A model generated the notes under the pieces. That model was not told the DNA's origin. It ran no database searches and was given only the letters and a program-made list of their open reading frames with translations. Below are positions 1 through 7,262 of a stretch of 58,077 nucleotides of DNA, in pieces. Source of the DNA: Bacillota bacterium (GTDB lineage Bacteria > Bacillota > Clostridia > Lachnospirales > Anaerotignaceae); NCBI GenBank assembly GCA_021768705.1, contig JAETUG010000014.1, forward strand, positions 1-58,077, written 5' to 3'. Numbering within the stretch: the stretch's first letter is position 1; each line of letters begins with the position of its first letter. The position numbers and the translations under genes were made by a program.

Positions 1-759
1 TTCTCTACCATCGGTACAAACGCAATTCTGGTTGCTCTGGGTCAGGCATTCTTCTCTCTGTCCCTTGGTATGGGCGTAATGATTACATACGCTTCCTACC
101 TGTCCAGCGAAGATAATCTGGTTTCCAATACCGGTATCGTCTGCGTACTGGATACTCTGGTAGCTTTGTTCGCAGGCTTCATGATCATCCCCGCTGTATT
201 CGCTACAGGCATCGACCCCGGTATGGGCGGCGGCTTTGCCTTCGCAACACTGGCAGGCGTATTCCAGGCAATCCCCGGCGGTACACTGTTCGGTCTGCTG
301 TTCTACTTCCTGCTGTTCTTCGCAGCTGTAACCTCTTCCACATCCATTCTGGAAGGTACGATCGCATTCCTGGTTGAAGAAAAAGGTATCGCAAGAAACA
401 AAGCTCTGGTGGGCACATCTATCATTCTGTTCATCATCGGTGTATTCTACACACTGTCTCAGGCTTATATGAACATCAAAGGTATCTGGATCTCCAAAGA
501 TGGGCTCATGTATCCTATCTTCGGCGACTTCCTGGAATACCTGACAGACAGACTGCTGCTGCCTCTGGGCGCATTCTTCTCTGTACTGTTTGTTGGCTGG
601 GTATGGGGTCCCGACAATGCCATCGAAGAAGCTACTTCCAACGGCAAGTATAAATTCAGCCTTGCCCCTGTATGGAAAGTACTGGTGAAATATATCGCAC
701 CTATCGCGATCATCTGTATCATCGTAGCCGGTATGGTATTTGGTATGTCCATTTCCTAA
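1..759 (+). CDS. Sodium-dependent transporter, NSS/SNF family (3' part)
   Basis: The reading frame is open from base 1, so the N-terminal half lies outside the window and about 252 residues are visible. The visible part begins with a small-residue helix ending GQAFFSLSLGMGVM, which is characteristic of the neurotransmitter:sodium symporter family (LeuT, MhsT). It continues through at least five hydrophobic segments to a C-terminal helix just before the TAA stop. The family imports amino acids or similar solutes with Na+ across the cytoplasmic membrane; the substrate cannot be told from this fragment. It is transcribed alone toward a terminator at 885-926 and is unrelated to the cotJ operon that follows. 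Confidence 0.9.
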   Translation, partial: FSTIGTNAILVALGQAFFSLSLGMGVMITYASYLSSEDNLVSNTGIVCVLDTLVALFAGFMIIPAVFATGIDPGMGGGFAFATLAGVFQAIPGGTLFGLLFYFLLFFAAVTSSTSILEGTIAFLVEEKGIARNKALVGTSIILFIIGVFYTLSQAYMNIKGIWISKDGLMYPIFGDFLEYLTDRLLLPLGAFFSVLFVGWVWGPDNAIEEATSNGKYKFSLAPVWKVLVKYIAPIAIICIIVAGMVFGMSIS

Positions 760-884
760 TAAAAACATATTAGCCACGAAAATGGCTCTTGAGCCATAAA
801 TATAAAAAGGCGGCGTTATACCGGCGAAGGGAATCCATCCCTCCCCGGCTTCCCTTCTCACACGCCCCTAACTACGCGGTAAAA

Positions 885-926
885 AGAAGACGGCAGCGTT
901 CATTTGAATGCTGCCGCCTTTCTTTT
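885..926 (+). terminator. Intrinsic terminator after NSS transporter
   Basis: The arms GGCAGCGTTCA and TGAATGCTGCC form a stem followed by CTTTCTTTTTG, a U-rich tail. It separates the symporter from the cotJ operon. An additional small hairpin (GAAGGGAA 826-833 with TTCCCTTC 850-857) lies upstream with no clear role. Confidence 0.8.
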
Positions 927-1000
927 TGTCATTTTCTTTCGCACCATAATGAATATTTTCCATAGAATGGTTATTGTAAATGCCTAAAGGAGGAACTCTT

Positions 1001-1306
1001 ATGAAAGAAATGTGCAGAAACTTCGTCTGCAATACAGGCGGCTGCCCTCGTCAGTCTGCCAATACACAACGCTCCGCATCTCCTATGGCGGCGAATCCTG
1101 CCGCCATTATCCCTGACACAAGCATGGGAGACTGCAACGCCTGTGTGATCGAAAGAGTTGGTCTGGCTCAGGCTATGGTTCCCTTTCAGCCTTATGAAGC
1201 ACCTATGGAGCAGGAACAGAGTCTTGTCTGCGGCACTGCCTTTGCCGATCTGGCGATGCCCTATTGCTCCGGCTGGAATCTTTATCGTTTTAGAAGGGAG
1301 GATTGA
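1001..1306 (+). CDS. cotJA: Spore coat protein CotJA
   Basis: This is a 101-residue protein. The start at 1001 was chosen because AAAGGAGG sits 8 bases upstream; an in-frame ATG at 980 lies before that site and is unlikely. The C-terminal half carries the CotJA signature: a proline/aromatic stretch (PFQPYEAPMEQEQ) followed by a conserved Cys-Gly-Thr and a PYCSGW tail. In Bacillus, CotJA is a small inner-coat polypeptide made in the mother cell and needed for assembly of CotJC. The N-terminus is Cys-rich (C5, C10, C15), which could allow cross-linking. It is the first gene of cotJA-cotJB-cotJC; the stop overlaps the region of the cotJB start. Confidence 0.9.
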   Translation: MKEMCRNFVCNTGGCPRQSANTQRSASPMAANPAAIIPDTSMGDCNACVIERVGLAQAMVPFQPYEAPMEQEQSLVCGTAFADLAMPYCSGWNLYRFRRED

Positions 1307-1308
1307 AC

Positions 1309-1593
1309 ATGGATCGCGATGAACTGCTGAAAACATTGACCGAACTGGATTTTATCGCCGTAGACCTAGGGCTGTTTCTGAATACGCACCCCGACAATAC
1401 AGAAGCCATCATGGCTTACAATCAGGTCATCACTACCGCCGATGCAGTCCGCATGAAATACGAAGAAGCCTTTGGCCCCTTGTGCTCTTTCCGCAGCTAT
1501 GCTTCCAATACCCAGGATTGGCAGTGGAAAGATAATCCCTGGCCTTGGCAGACAAATGCGAATTTCTCTCTTGCCGGAAAGGAGTGTAAATAA
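1309..1593 (+). CDS. cotJB: Spore coat protein CotJB
   Basis: This 94-residue protein starts at ATG 1309, seven bases after GGGAGG; the TTG at 1303 is too close to that site. It has the CotJB pattern: an N-terminal helix (LLKTLTELDFIAVDLGLFLNT is split here by description), a HPDN motif, and a Trp-rich tail (DWQWKDNPWPWQ). In Bacillus CotJB accompanies CotJC in the coat, and its exact role is not established. It is tightly packed between cotJA and cotJC; its TAA is directly followed by the cotJC ATG, which implies coupled expression in the mother cell. Confidence 0.9.
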   Translation: MDRDELLKTLTELDFIAVDLGLFLNTHPDNTEAIMAYNQVITTADAVRMKYEEAFGPLCSFRSYASNTQDWQWKDNPWPWQTNANFSLAGKECK

Positions 1594-2034
1594 ATGTGGA
1601 TCTATGAAAAAAAATTAGAATTCCCTGTAAAAATCACACAACCCGATGCGCGCCTGGCAAAGATCATGATTGAGCAATACGGGGGTTCAGATGGCGAATT
1701 GGGTGCTACCCTGCGCTATCTAAGCCAAAAATTCACCATGGTCACCCCCGAAGCAAAGGCAACCTTAAACGATATCGCTACAGAAGAATTGGCGCATTTA
1801 GAAATGATGGGCACCATCGTCCAGCAGCTGAGCCAAGGGCTGACGAAAGATCAGATCATTGCTGCCGGCTTAGACCCCTACTACGTAAACCATGGCCTGG
1901 GGGTATATCCCTCCTCGGCTGCCGGCGTTCCTTTTTCCGCTGCTTGCCTGCAGTCCAAGGGCGATCCCATCACCGATCTGTATGAAGATATGGCAGCAGA
2001 TGCTGCACTCGTGTATGCGCAACCTTTTCTCTGA
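1594..2034 (+). CDS. cotJC: CotJC, 5' part, interrupted by a recombinase element
   Basis: The first 135 residues match CotJC (ferritin-like, manganese-catalase superfamily). Three of the five dinuclear-Mn ligands are present: Glu35, Glu65 and His68 (EELAH). From 1999 the sequence diverges: codon 136 reads GAT instead of GAG, and translation stops 11 codons later at 2032. Residues 136-200 of the protein are encoded 5 kb away at 7007-7204. As it stands the product lacks the last two metal ligands and should be inactive. Its ATG directly follows the cotJB stop. Excision of 2001-7008 would restore a 200-residue CotJC in frame. What is seen is the split and the matching core; that it is reversed during sporulation is inference. 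Confidence 0.93.
   Translation: MWIYEKKLEFPVKITQPDARLAKIMIEQYGGSDGELGATLRYLSQKFTMVTPEAKATLNDIATEELAHLEMMGTIVQQLSQGLTKDQIIAAGLDPYYVNHGLGVYPSSAAGVPFSAACLQSKGDPITDLYEDMAADAALVYAQPFL
1992..2000 (+). repeat. Left attachment core (attL)
   Basis: GGCAGCAGA is identical to 7000-7008. It lies in cotJC codons 133-136. The last two bases GA are the likely crossover dinucleotide, because the inner arms become palindromic around them. Immediately inside lies TGCTGC, so GCAGCA-GA-TGCTGC is itself a near-perfect palindrome. Confidence 0.85.
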
Positions 2035-2073
2035 AAGCACAAAAAAGAACGGCAATCTTTCCATTTGCCGTTC

Positions 2074-3627
2074 CTAGAAATTCCAGTAAATTGTGATTGG
2101 CACATCCCTTGTGCCTGATATCCGTCTGCCTACATCGACATGATCGATCAACACCTCAACCATCTCCCTGGTCAGATGGTCGATATTCATATACTGTTCG
2201 ATCAGAGCCTTTTGATTGTCCCCCGCTTTCATATGAATCTCTACATCCGTCAGCCGTTCTTTGGTATGTATCAAAATTTCTTCCAATCTGGACTTCTCAG
2301 CAGTGAACTCCTTCGATAGTTCCAGATAATCACTTTCCGTCAAAATTCCTTTTACTTTGTCCAAATACAATTCTCGAACCGCTTTCCCATATTCCTGTAT
2401 CTTCTTTTCATAGGAAGCAATACTTTCCAGAATATGATTTTTCTGTTTTTCCAGACGATTGCTGCATTGGATATTGCGTTCCAATTCATCCTTATCTAAA
2501 TATTTCTCAGCAAGCTGCTTCAGTTCTGCTATGACCATTCTTTCCAAACGATCTACTGAAATAAACGCGCCTGCGCAGGCATCCTTGGATACGGACCGAT
2601 TGGGACAAGTCAGAAATCGCCTTTCCTGCTTCTTCACAGAGCGCAAGTTATACCCACATTCTGCACAGCACGCTTTTTTTGAGAAAATCCCTACGGAACC
2701 CGATGTAAATGGCTTTGCTCTCTGTTCTCGCATCCCTTTCACCGTTTCCCACAATTCTTTTTCTATAATTGCCTCATGGGTTCCCTCTACACGGTACCAC
2801 TGCTCTTTCGGGCGAGGCTTGTTCTGCTTCGTCTTATAGGATACACTGCCGTATTTCCCCTGCACCATATTGCCGATATACATTTCATTTTCCAGCATAT
2901 CCGCTATGGCAGAATATTTCCATAACGTACTGTTTTTCTGCTTTGCCGCAGACTGGATGATCCCCTTCTGTCTTTTATATTCTGTAGGATTCGGGACACC
3001 TCGATCATTCAGCATACGGGCAATGGCCGATTTTCCATATCCCTGTGAAAACAGCGTAAATACTTCCCTGACGATTTCCGCCGCTTCATCGTCAATGATC
3101 AAGTGCCCCTTATGCGCAGGATCTTTCTGATACCCATATAATGCAGTTGCTCCAATATGGTACCCATTTTCCCGTCTGTTTTTCAAAACACTGCGAATAT
3201 TTTCAGACATATCTTCCAGATACCATTCATTCACCAGACCATTGATCTGGCGGGATTTTTTGTTCCCCTTGATATCCGTGTCCGCATTATCTACGATGCT
3301 GACAAACCGAATCCCCCATAAAGGAAATAGTCCATGAATATACTTTTCTACCAATTCCAGCTCACGGGTGAAGCGGGATTGTGTCTTACAGAGTATGATA
3401 TCAAATTTTCTGTTCTTGGCATCTTCCAGCAGGAGCTTAAATTCCGGACGATTGCGGTCTGCACCGGTGTAATCATCATCACTGTAAATATGATACACTT
3501 CCCAGCCTTGTGCCATGGCATACTGTAGCAGCATCGATTTCTGATTCTGGATACTTGTACTATCCTCTGTTGCATTTTGCTTATCTCTGTCTTCCTCTGA
3601 TAAACGGCAGTAAATTGCTGCCTTCAC
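2074..3627 (-). CDS. Large serine recombinase, TnpX/TndX type
   Basis: This is a 517-residue protein. The GTG start at 3627 was chosen because GAGGAGGGA precedes it by about six bases; an in-frame upstream ATG at 3675 has no such site. The domains in order are: resolvase catalytic domain (residues 1-150, nucleophile Ser10 in YCRLSEED); recombinase DNA-binding domain (about 165-290); zinc ribbon (about 320-360, with CCAECG and a later CPN and C); coiled coil (about 390-470) that controls integration versus excision; and a C-terminal IYWNF tail typical of TnpX/TndX. It cuts and rejoins DNA at two attachment sites through a phosphoserine link. The gene ends 74 bp from the left att site. It is the obvious candidate to excise the element and restore cotJC. 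Confidence 0.95.
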   Translation of the reverse strand: MKAAIYCRLSEEDRDKQNATEDSTSIQNQKSMLLQYAMAQGWEVYHIYSDDDYTGADRNRPEFKLLLEDAKNRKFDIILCKTQSRFTRELELVEKYIHGLFPLWGIRFVSIVDNADTDIKGNKKSRQINGLVNEWYLEDMSENIRSVLKNRRENGYHIGATALYGYQKDPAHKGHLIIDDEAAEIVREVFTLFSQGYGKSAIARMLNDRGVPNPTEYKRQKGIIQSAAKQKNSTLWKYSAIADMLENEMYIGNMVQGKYGSVSYKTKQNKPRPKEQWYRVEGTHEAIIEKELWETVKGMREQRAKPFTSGSVGIFSKKACCAECGYNLRSVKKQERRFLTCPNRSVSKDACAGAFISVDRLERMVIAELKQLAEKYLDKDELERNIQCSNRLEKQKNHILESIASYEKKIQEYGKAVRELYLDKVKGILTESDYLELSKEFTAEKSRLEEILIHTKERLTDVEIHMKAGDNQKALIEQYMNIDHLTREMVEVLIDHVDVGRRISGTRDVPITIYWNF

Positions 3628-3688
3628 AGACTCCCTCCTCTCTATTGAATGCAAGGCTCTGCGTAAGTTGTGCAAAGCCTCGCCATTG

Positions 3689-3823
3689 TTATCTGCAGCT
3701 TACCTCTTTGCCTCTCTCAATCCTGTGAATCATCTTCATCCACGCTTCAGTAAAATGTTGTCTTGTGGGTTCTCTGTTTCCGCCTTGAAATACACTGGTT
3801 ACATTGTTTTTTCTATCGTGCAT
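3689..3823 (-). CDS. TnpW-like small protein upstream of the recombinase
   Basis: This short ORF encodes 44 residues. The ATG at 3823 is preceded by AAAGGAGGGG. The sequence has a VFQGGNREPT segment, then FTEAWMKMIHRIE. This is the pattern of the transposon-encoded TnpW family found next to tnpX-type recombinases in Tn4451-like elements. Its function is not established; a helper or regulatory role is possible. It lies 61 bp upstream of the recombinase start on the same strand, so the two are probably cotranscribed. The family match is from memory of the motif, not a search. Confidence 0.7.
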   Translation of the reverse strand: MHDRKNNVTSVFQGGNREPTRQHFTEAWMKMIHRIERGKEVSCR

Positions 3824-3843
3824 ATTGTCCCCTCCTTTCTCTA

Positions 3844-3852
3844 TACCTTATG
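3844..3852 (-). promoter_or_regulatory. Possible SigK-type -10 upstream of tnpW-like/recombinase
   Basis: On the minus strand CATAAGGTA fits the mother-cell SigK -10 consensus CATA-N3-TA and lies 21 bp before the tnpW-like start. No convincing SigK -35 (an AC-centred tetramer 16 bp upstream) is present, so this is weak evidence. Confidence 0.2.
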
Positions 3853-3935
3853 CACATACAGCTTGTTTTCCTGTCTTTTTTCTAAACAGCGAAAGGCGTA
3901 TATTTTCAACAGAGCTACCTTCTTTTGCAAACAGC

Positions 3936-3974
3936 ACAAAAAAGCCGGAATCAGATTTCATTTCTGATTCCGGC
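3936..3974 (-). terminator. Terminator of the element aspartokinase
   Basis: On the minus strand GCCGGAATCAGA pairs perfectly with TCTGATTCCGGC (12 bp) and is followed by TTTTTTG. It lies 10 bp after the aspartokinase stop and insulates it from the tnpW-recombinase unit downstream. Confidence 0.88.
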
Positions 3975-3984
3975 ATATACATCA

Positions 3985-4725
3985 TCACATCTTTGTTCCG
4001 TGCCCTCTCACGACTGTTCCTTCCTCATCACTTATACTGGAACGAACCACCAGAGGAATATTATGTTTTTTTGCCATTTCCACACAACGGCTATGGAGTA
4101 CTTGCGCGCCGTTCAACGCCATTTTCAGCATATCGTCATAGGAAATCTCCTCCAATTTTTCAGCTGTAGGAACCTTGCGGGGATCGGCTGTATAAACCCC
4201 GTCCACATCGGTGTAGATCTCACAGGCATCTGCCTGCAAGGCTGCCGCCAAGGCCACAGCAGTGGTATCGGAGCCGCCTCTGCCAAGGGTAGTGAAATCA
4301 TTGTTTTCATCAACGCCCTGGAAACCGGTCACGATCACGATATTTTTCTGTGCCAGCTCCTCACGGATACGATCCGTTTCGATCCTTGTCAGCCATGCAT
4401 TTCCATGGTCGCTGGTGGTGTGCATTCTCACCTGAAAGGCATTCAGAGAAACCGCAGGAACGCCCAGTTTATGGAACGCCATTGCCATCAGTGCCACAGA
4501 CATCTGCTCCCCAATGGCACAAAGCATATCCAGTTCTCTTTCAGAGGGATTCTCATTGATATCCTTAGCCATGTCGATCAATTCATCCGTATATTTGCCC
4601 ATGGCAGACAAAACCACGACTACATCGTTGCCTTTGTGATATTCTTCCACACATCTTTTTGCAACATGAAAAATACGTTCCTTATTTTCTACCGATGTGC
4701 CCCCGAATTTTTTTACGATCAACAT
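3985..4725 (-). CDS. Aspartokinase catalytic domain without ACT domains
   Basis: This is a 246-residue protein starting at ATG 4725 (AAGGGGTG upstream). It has the aspartate kinase KFGGTS motif near the N-terminus, the GRGGSDTTA motif and the YTDVDGVYTADPR segment. It stops at VRSSISDEEGT-VVRG, the boundary where normal aspartokinases continue into two ACT domains (the chromosomal copy at 44210-45454 has 414 residues). It should phosphorylate aspartate at the head of the lysine/diaminopimelate/threonine pathway but lacks the usual allosteric module, so insensitivity to lysine or threonine is expected (inference). It has its own terminator and faces the divergent AraC gene across 135 bp. The second ATG choice at 4803 lacks a ribosome site. 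Confidence 0.88.
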   Translation of the reverse strand: MLIVKKFGGTSVENKERIFHVAKRCVEEYHKGNDVVVVLSAMGKYTDELIDMAKDINENPSERELDMLCAIGEQMSVALMAMAFHKLGVPAVSLNAFQVRMHTTSDHGNAWLTRIETDRIREELAQKNIVIVTGFQGVDENNDFTTLGRGGSDTTAVALAAALQADACEIYTDVDGVYTADPRKVPTAEKLEEISYDDMLKMALNGAQVLHSRCVEMAKKHNIPLVVRSSISDEEGTVVRGHGTKM

Positions 4726-4860
4726 GGTCCAACACCCCTTTATCTCAAACATTTCGTTATTTTTCCATTCTTCCACATCCATTTTACTCAGCACATCTTG
4801 CATATTAAACGCATTTTATGCTATTCTTATTGCAAATAGTGCTATACAGGGGGTGAAACT

Positions 4861-5718
4861 GTGGAAACGGGATATGAAAAACGAGGATATTTGTTGGATG
4901 ATTTCCGATTATTCCATCTGAAAGACAAAAAAGGGACAAATGTTGACTACCACTATCATGAATTCTGCAAACTGCTGATGCTGCGTTCCGGCAGCGGCGG
5001 CTATACCGTAGATGGGAAACGATACACATTGGAAACGGGAGACGTTGTCCTCATTGACAGCCAGTGCGTTCATCGCCCCGAATTTGAACATGGTATCCTT
5101 TACGAGCGTGTCATCCTCTATATCTCTCCCCAGTTTTTACAGCAGCAATCCACAGCGGACTGTCATTTGCAGGATATCTTTAACGGAGAAAACGGACACG
5201 TGCTGCATTTGGGAAAGCCGGAAAAAATCTGGGCATTATCTGATGCCCTTGAACGGGAACTGGCGGAAGACCATTATGGCAGGGTCATCCTGAGCAATGG
5301 TCTGCTTTTACGGCTCCTGATAGAGATCGCCCGAATCATCAGAAATCCGGAAACCACCTTTGCGAAGCCCATCACTCCTACCGACAGCCGTATTTTAAAT
5401 ATCCTGCGCTATATCGATGCTTACCTGACAGAAGATATCAATATCGATACATTGGCAGATCAGTTTTACATCAGCAAATACCATATGATGCGTCTGTTCC
5501 GACAGGAAACTGGGCGATCCATCCACGGATATCTCCAGGAACGTCGTCTGATCCATGCCAAAGATCTGATCCGGCAGGGCATATCCGCAACAGAAAGCTG
5601 CTTCCGATCAGGCTTCCGCAGCTATTCCTCTTTTACACGGGCATACGCCAAACATTTTGGCACCACCCCCACAGGGCGGAAAGGTCATTCCGCTCCGGCT
5701 GATGAAACCTATGATTAA
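4861..5718 (+). CDS. AraC-family transcriptional regulator
   Basis: This is a 285-residue protein with a GTG start at 4861 after AGGGGGTG. Residues 25-90 form a cupin ligand-sensing domain (YHYHEF, then a GD-VVLID segment with an HRPEFE motif). Residues about 180-278 form the paired helix-turn-helix domain (DTLADQFYISKYHMMRLF and the YSSFTRAYAKHFG second helix). It is divergent from the element aspartokinase with a shared 135-bp intergenic region, so it most likely controls that gene, itself, or both. The inducer is unknown. It is cargo of the cotJC-interrupting element. Confidence 0.92.
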   Translation: METGYEKRGYLLDDFRLFHLKDKKGTNVDYHYHEFCKLLMLRSGSGGYTVDGKRYTLETGDVVLIDSQCVHRPEFEHGILYERVILYISPQFLQQQSTADCHLQDIFNGENGHVLHLGKPEKIWALSDALERELAEDHYGRVILSNGLLLRLLIEIARIIRNPETTFAKPITPTDSRILNILRYIDAYLTEDINIDTLADQFYISKYHMMRLFRQETGRSIHGYLQERRLIHAKDLIRQGISATESCFRSGFRSYSSFTRAYAKHFGTTPTGRKGHSAPADETYD

Positions 5719-5741
5719 CCAACGCTTTTGCATCCTATCCA

Positions 5742-6839
5742 TTATTTGCTGCACGCCTTTAAAACTTCCAGCCTACTCATCAGCATATCATAATCATTTT
5801 CTCTGTCTGCGAACCAACTTTTTTCTATTGCGGCTACCTGATTCAATCCAATCTTATGAACTGCCTCCAGTGCTGCTTCTTTCTGCGTCATGCGCAATGG
5901 CATTACCGTCTGGCAGTTCGCCCCTTCTATATCGTCATATGCATGGAAAGACAAGTTGAAGTCCATCAGAGGATGCAGAGAAATCAATTTATTCTTCTTA
6001 TTCTCTACAAGGAATCCCCAGTTTCCCCAATGGCGGTCGACATTGCCGATCAGGTAGTCTAGAATATTCATCATGTAATAGGAATAGGCATCCAGCTTCA
6101 AAATATATTTCATTGGATCGATTTCTTTATTTACAGCATAGATTTCAAAAGCTTCTCTGGAAACGATTGAATATTCTTTCGTCGTCATGATATCACTGAT
6201 AGAAACAATCTCTCCATCATATTCCCCTAATGCATATTTTACCTGTTTACAATCAAAGCACTGGCAAACTTTACTTGCAAGGACTTCATTTTCCACAATA
6301 TCCTTTCCGCCATCTTTGTAAAGCTGGAAATGGTCGTTTTTCCTGATCCATGCTTTTGGGTAGCAGCCATTTGTCGCCAGATCTTTTGCAAACTCTTTTT
6401 CCAAGTGTTTATTATGAACTGTAAGTTGTTTCCCTCTTAATGAAACATCTACCAGTGCATTATCCAAATGATTCTCATACAAATTTACTTCTGCAAAGGA
6501 AATCTTTTCTTTTTTCTGACGCACCCAATAAATATCTGTCAAAGATAAGCATCTATATGTCAAAGCAATGCCTGCACGTTCTTTATCTGTAAAAGCCTGA
6601 GAAGCACCAATGCTATTCAAAATTGCTTTAGCATACTGACGATCCAAGGTTAAAATCCTGCTTGCACACCAATGCTGAAAATTTGTAACATTGTTTACAA
6701 GAACATCGATATCGTGGTCTGTTTCTTCCAGATATAAGCTGAATGGCATAAAGCTTTTGAAATAAATCTTACAGTGTCCCTGTGTATCTACCCAGGCGAC
6801 CTTTCTGTCTCCATGCATAATCTCATATACAGTTTTCAT
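5742..6839 (-). CDS. HipA/CtkA-like protein kinase
   Basis: This 365-residue protein starts at ATG 6839 (AAGGTGGTGAG upstream). The C-terminal half carries a HipA-type kinase core: NVDRHWGNWGF with catalytic Asp268 and Asn273, and a metal-binding MDFN motif (Asp293, Asn295). The N-terminal half has no clear HipA Couple domain, so it is nearer to the free-standing CtkA-like kinases than to E. coli HipA. No HipB-like antitoxin gene is adjacent. It probably phosphorylates a protein substrate; whether it acts as a toxin, a stabilising module or something else is unknown. It is the last gene of the element, 161 bp from the right end. Confidence 0.78.
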   Translation of the reverse strand: MKTVYEIMHGDRKVAWVDTQGHCKIYFKSFMPFSLYLEETDHDIDVLVNNVTNFQHWCASRILTLDRQYAKAILNSIGASQAFTDKERAGIALTYRCLSLTDIYWVRQKKEKISFAEVNLYENHLDNALVDVSLRGKQLTVHNKHLEKEFAKDLATNGCYPKAWIRKNDHFQLYKDGGKDIVENEVLASKVCQCFDCKQVKYALGEYDGEIVSISDIMTTKEYSIVSREAFEIYAVNKEIDPMKYILKLDAYSYYMMNILDYLIGNVDRHWGNWGFLVENKKNKLISLHPLMDFNLSFHAYDDIEGANCQTVMPLRMTQKEAALEAVHKIGLNQVAAIEKSWFADRENDYDMLMSRLEVLKACSK

Positions 6840-6999
6840 GCTTCTCACCACCTTTTCTATCAAATAATTATACCACACCTTTTCCAGAAATATCTACTGC
6901 TGACAAGAAAACGCCCTTCAAACTATATTCCAGTTTTCTATATAATCCTACAACTATGATCCCCTATCCACTTTACATAACACGTTGCACTTACAAAGG

Positions 7000-7008
7000 G
7001 GCAGCAGA
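7000..7008 (+). repeat. Right attachment core (attR)
   Basis: GGCAGCAGA is identical to the left core. The bases outside (GCAGAAAGCC) continue the cotJC frame as Glu-Gln-Lys-Ala; the bases inside (TTACAAAGG) belong to the element. Confidence 0.85.
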
Positions 7009-7204
7009 GCAGAAAGCCCGCAGCACCTATGAATACCTGATCGACCTGACCGATGACCCCGCTGTGCTTGCCCCCCTGCGTTTCCTACGGGAACGGGAGA
7101 TCGTACACTTCCAGAGATTTGGGGAAGCATTGGAAATCGCCCGTGATCACCTGAACCAGCAGCACTATTTCTTTATGCAGAAATATGGCTGTGATACAAA
7201 ATAA
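7001..7204 (+). CDS. cotJC: CotJC, 3' part, separated from its start by the element
   Basis: The codons from 7001 encode AAEQKARSTYEYLIDLTDD and onward to a FLREREIVHFQRFGEAL helix and the stop at 7202-7204. This is the C-terminal third of CotJC. It supplies the two missing metal ligands, Glu136 (the GAG at 7007) and His169, whose 33-residue spacing equals that of Glu148 and His181 in Lactobacillus manganese catalase. The frame stays open upstream to an ATG at 6956, but that lies in element DNA with no ribosome site, so independent translation is unlikely. In frame with the 5' part after excision at the core. Confidence 0.92.
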   Translation, partial: AAEQKARSTYEYLIDLTDDPAVLAPLRFLREREIVHFQRFGEALEIARDHLNQQHYFFMQKYGCDTK

Positions 7205-7212
7205 AAGCCATC

Positions 7213-7246
7213 AAAAAAGCCCGGAGAGAATCTCTCCGAGCTTTTT
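7213..7246. terminator. Terminator after cotJC, probably bidirectional
   Basis: AGCCCGGAGAGA pairs with TCTCTCCGAGCT, with a T run on the plus side and an A run before it. It ends the cotJ operon and can serve the convergent peptidase gene. Confidence 0.8.
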
Positions 7247-7262
7247 GTCGTATTCCTATCTG

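Larger units (their letters stand above)
2001..7008. mobile_element. 5,008-bp Tn4451/Tn5397-like serine-recombinase element inside cotJC
   Basis: The element is bounded by the 9-bp direct repeat GGCAGCAGA (1992-2000 and 7000-7008). It contains a large serine recombinase reading toward and ending 74 bp from the left end, a TnpW-like ORF, an aspartokinase, an AraC regulator and a HipA-like kinase. There are no phage structural, replication or conjugation genes. The repeat ends in GA; TnpX (Tn4451) and TndX (Tn5397) are known to recombine at GA dinucleotides. Joining the element's own ends gives a site whose 21-bp arms match as an inverted repeat at 15 of 21 positions centred on GA. Left flank is cotJC codons 1-135 and right flank is codons 136-200, both in the same orientation and frame. 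Confidence 0.9.

Noticed and set aside
782-797. ATGGCTC-TT-GAGCCAT palindrome
   Set aside because: A 7-bp dyad with a 2-base loop is not enough to call an operator; no regulator or U-run is nearby.
2074-6839. Prophage nature of the cotJC insert
   Set aside because: Only recombinase, TnpW-like, aspartokinase, AraC and kinase genes are present; no capsid, tail, lysis or repressor genes, so it is better seen as a small transposon-like element.
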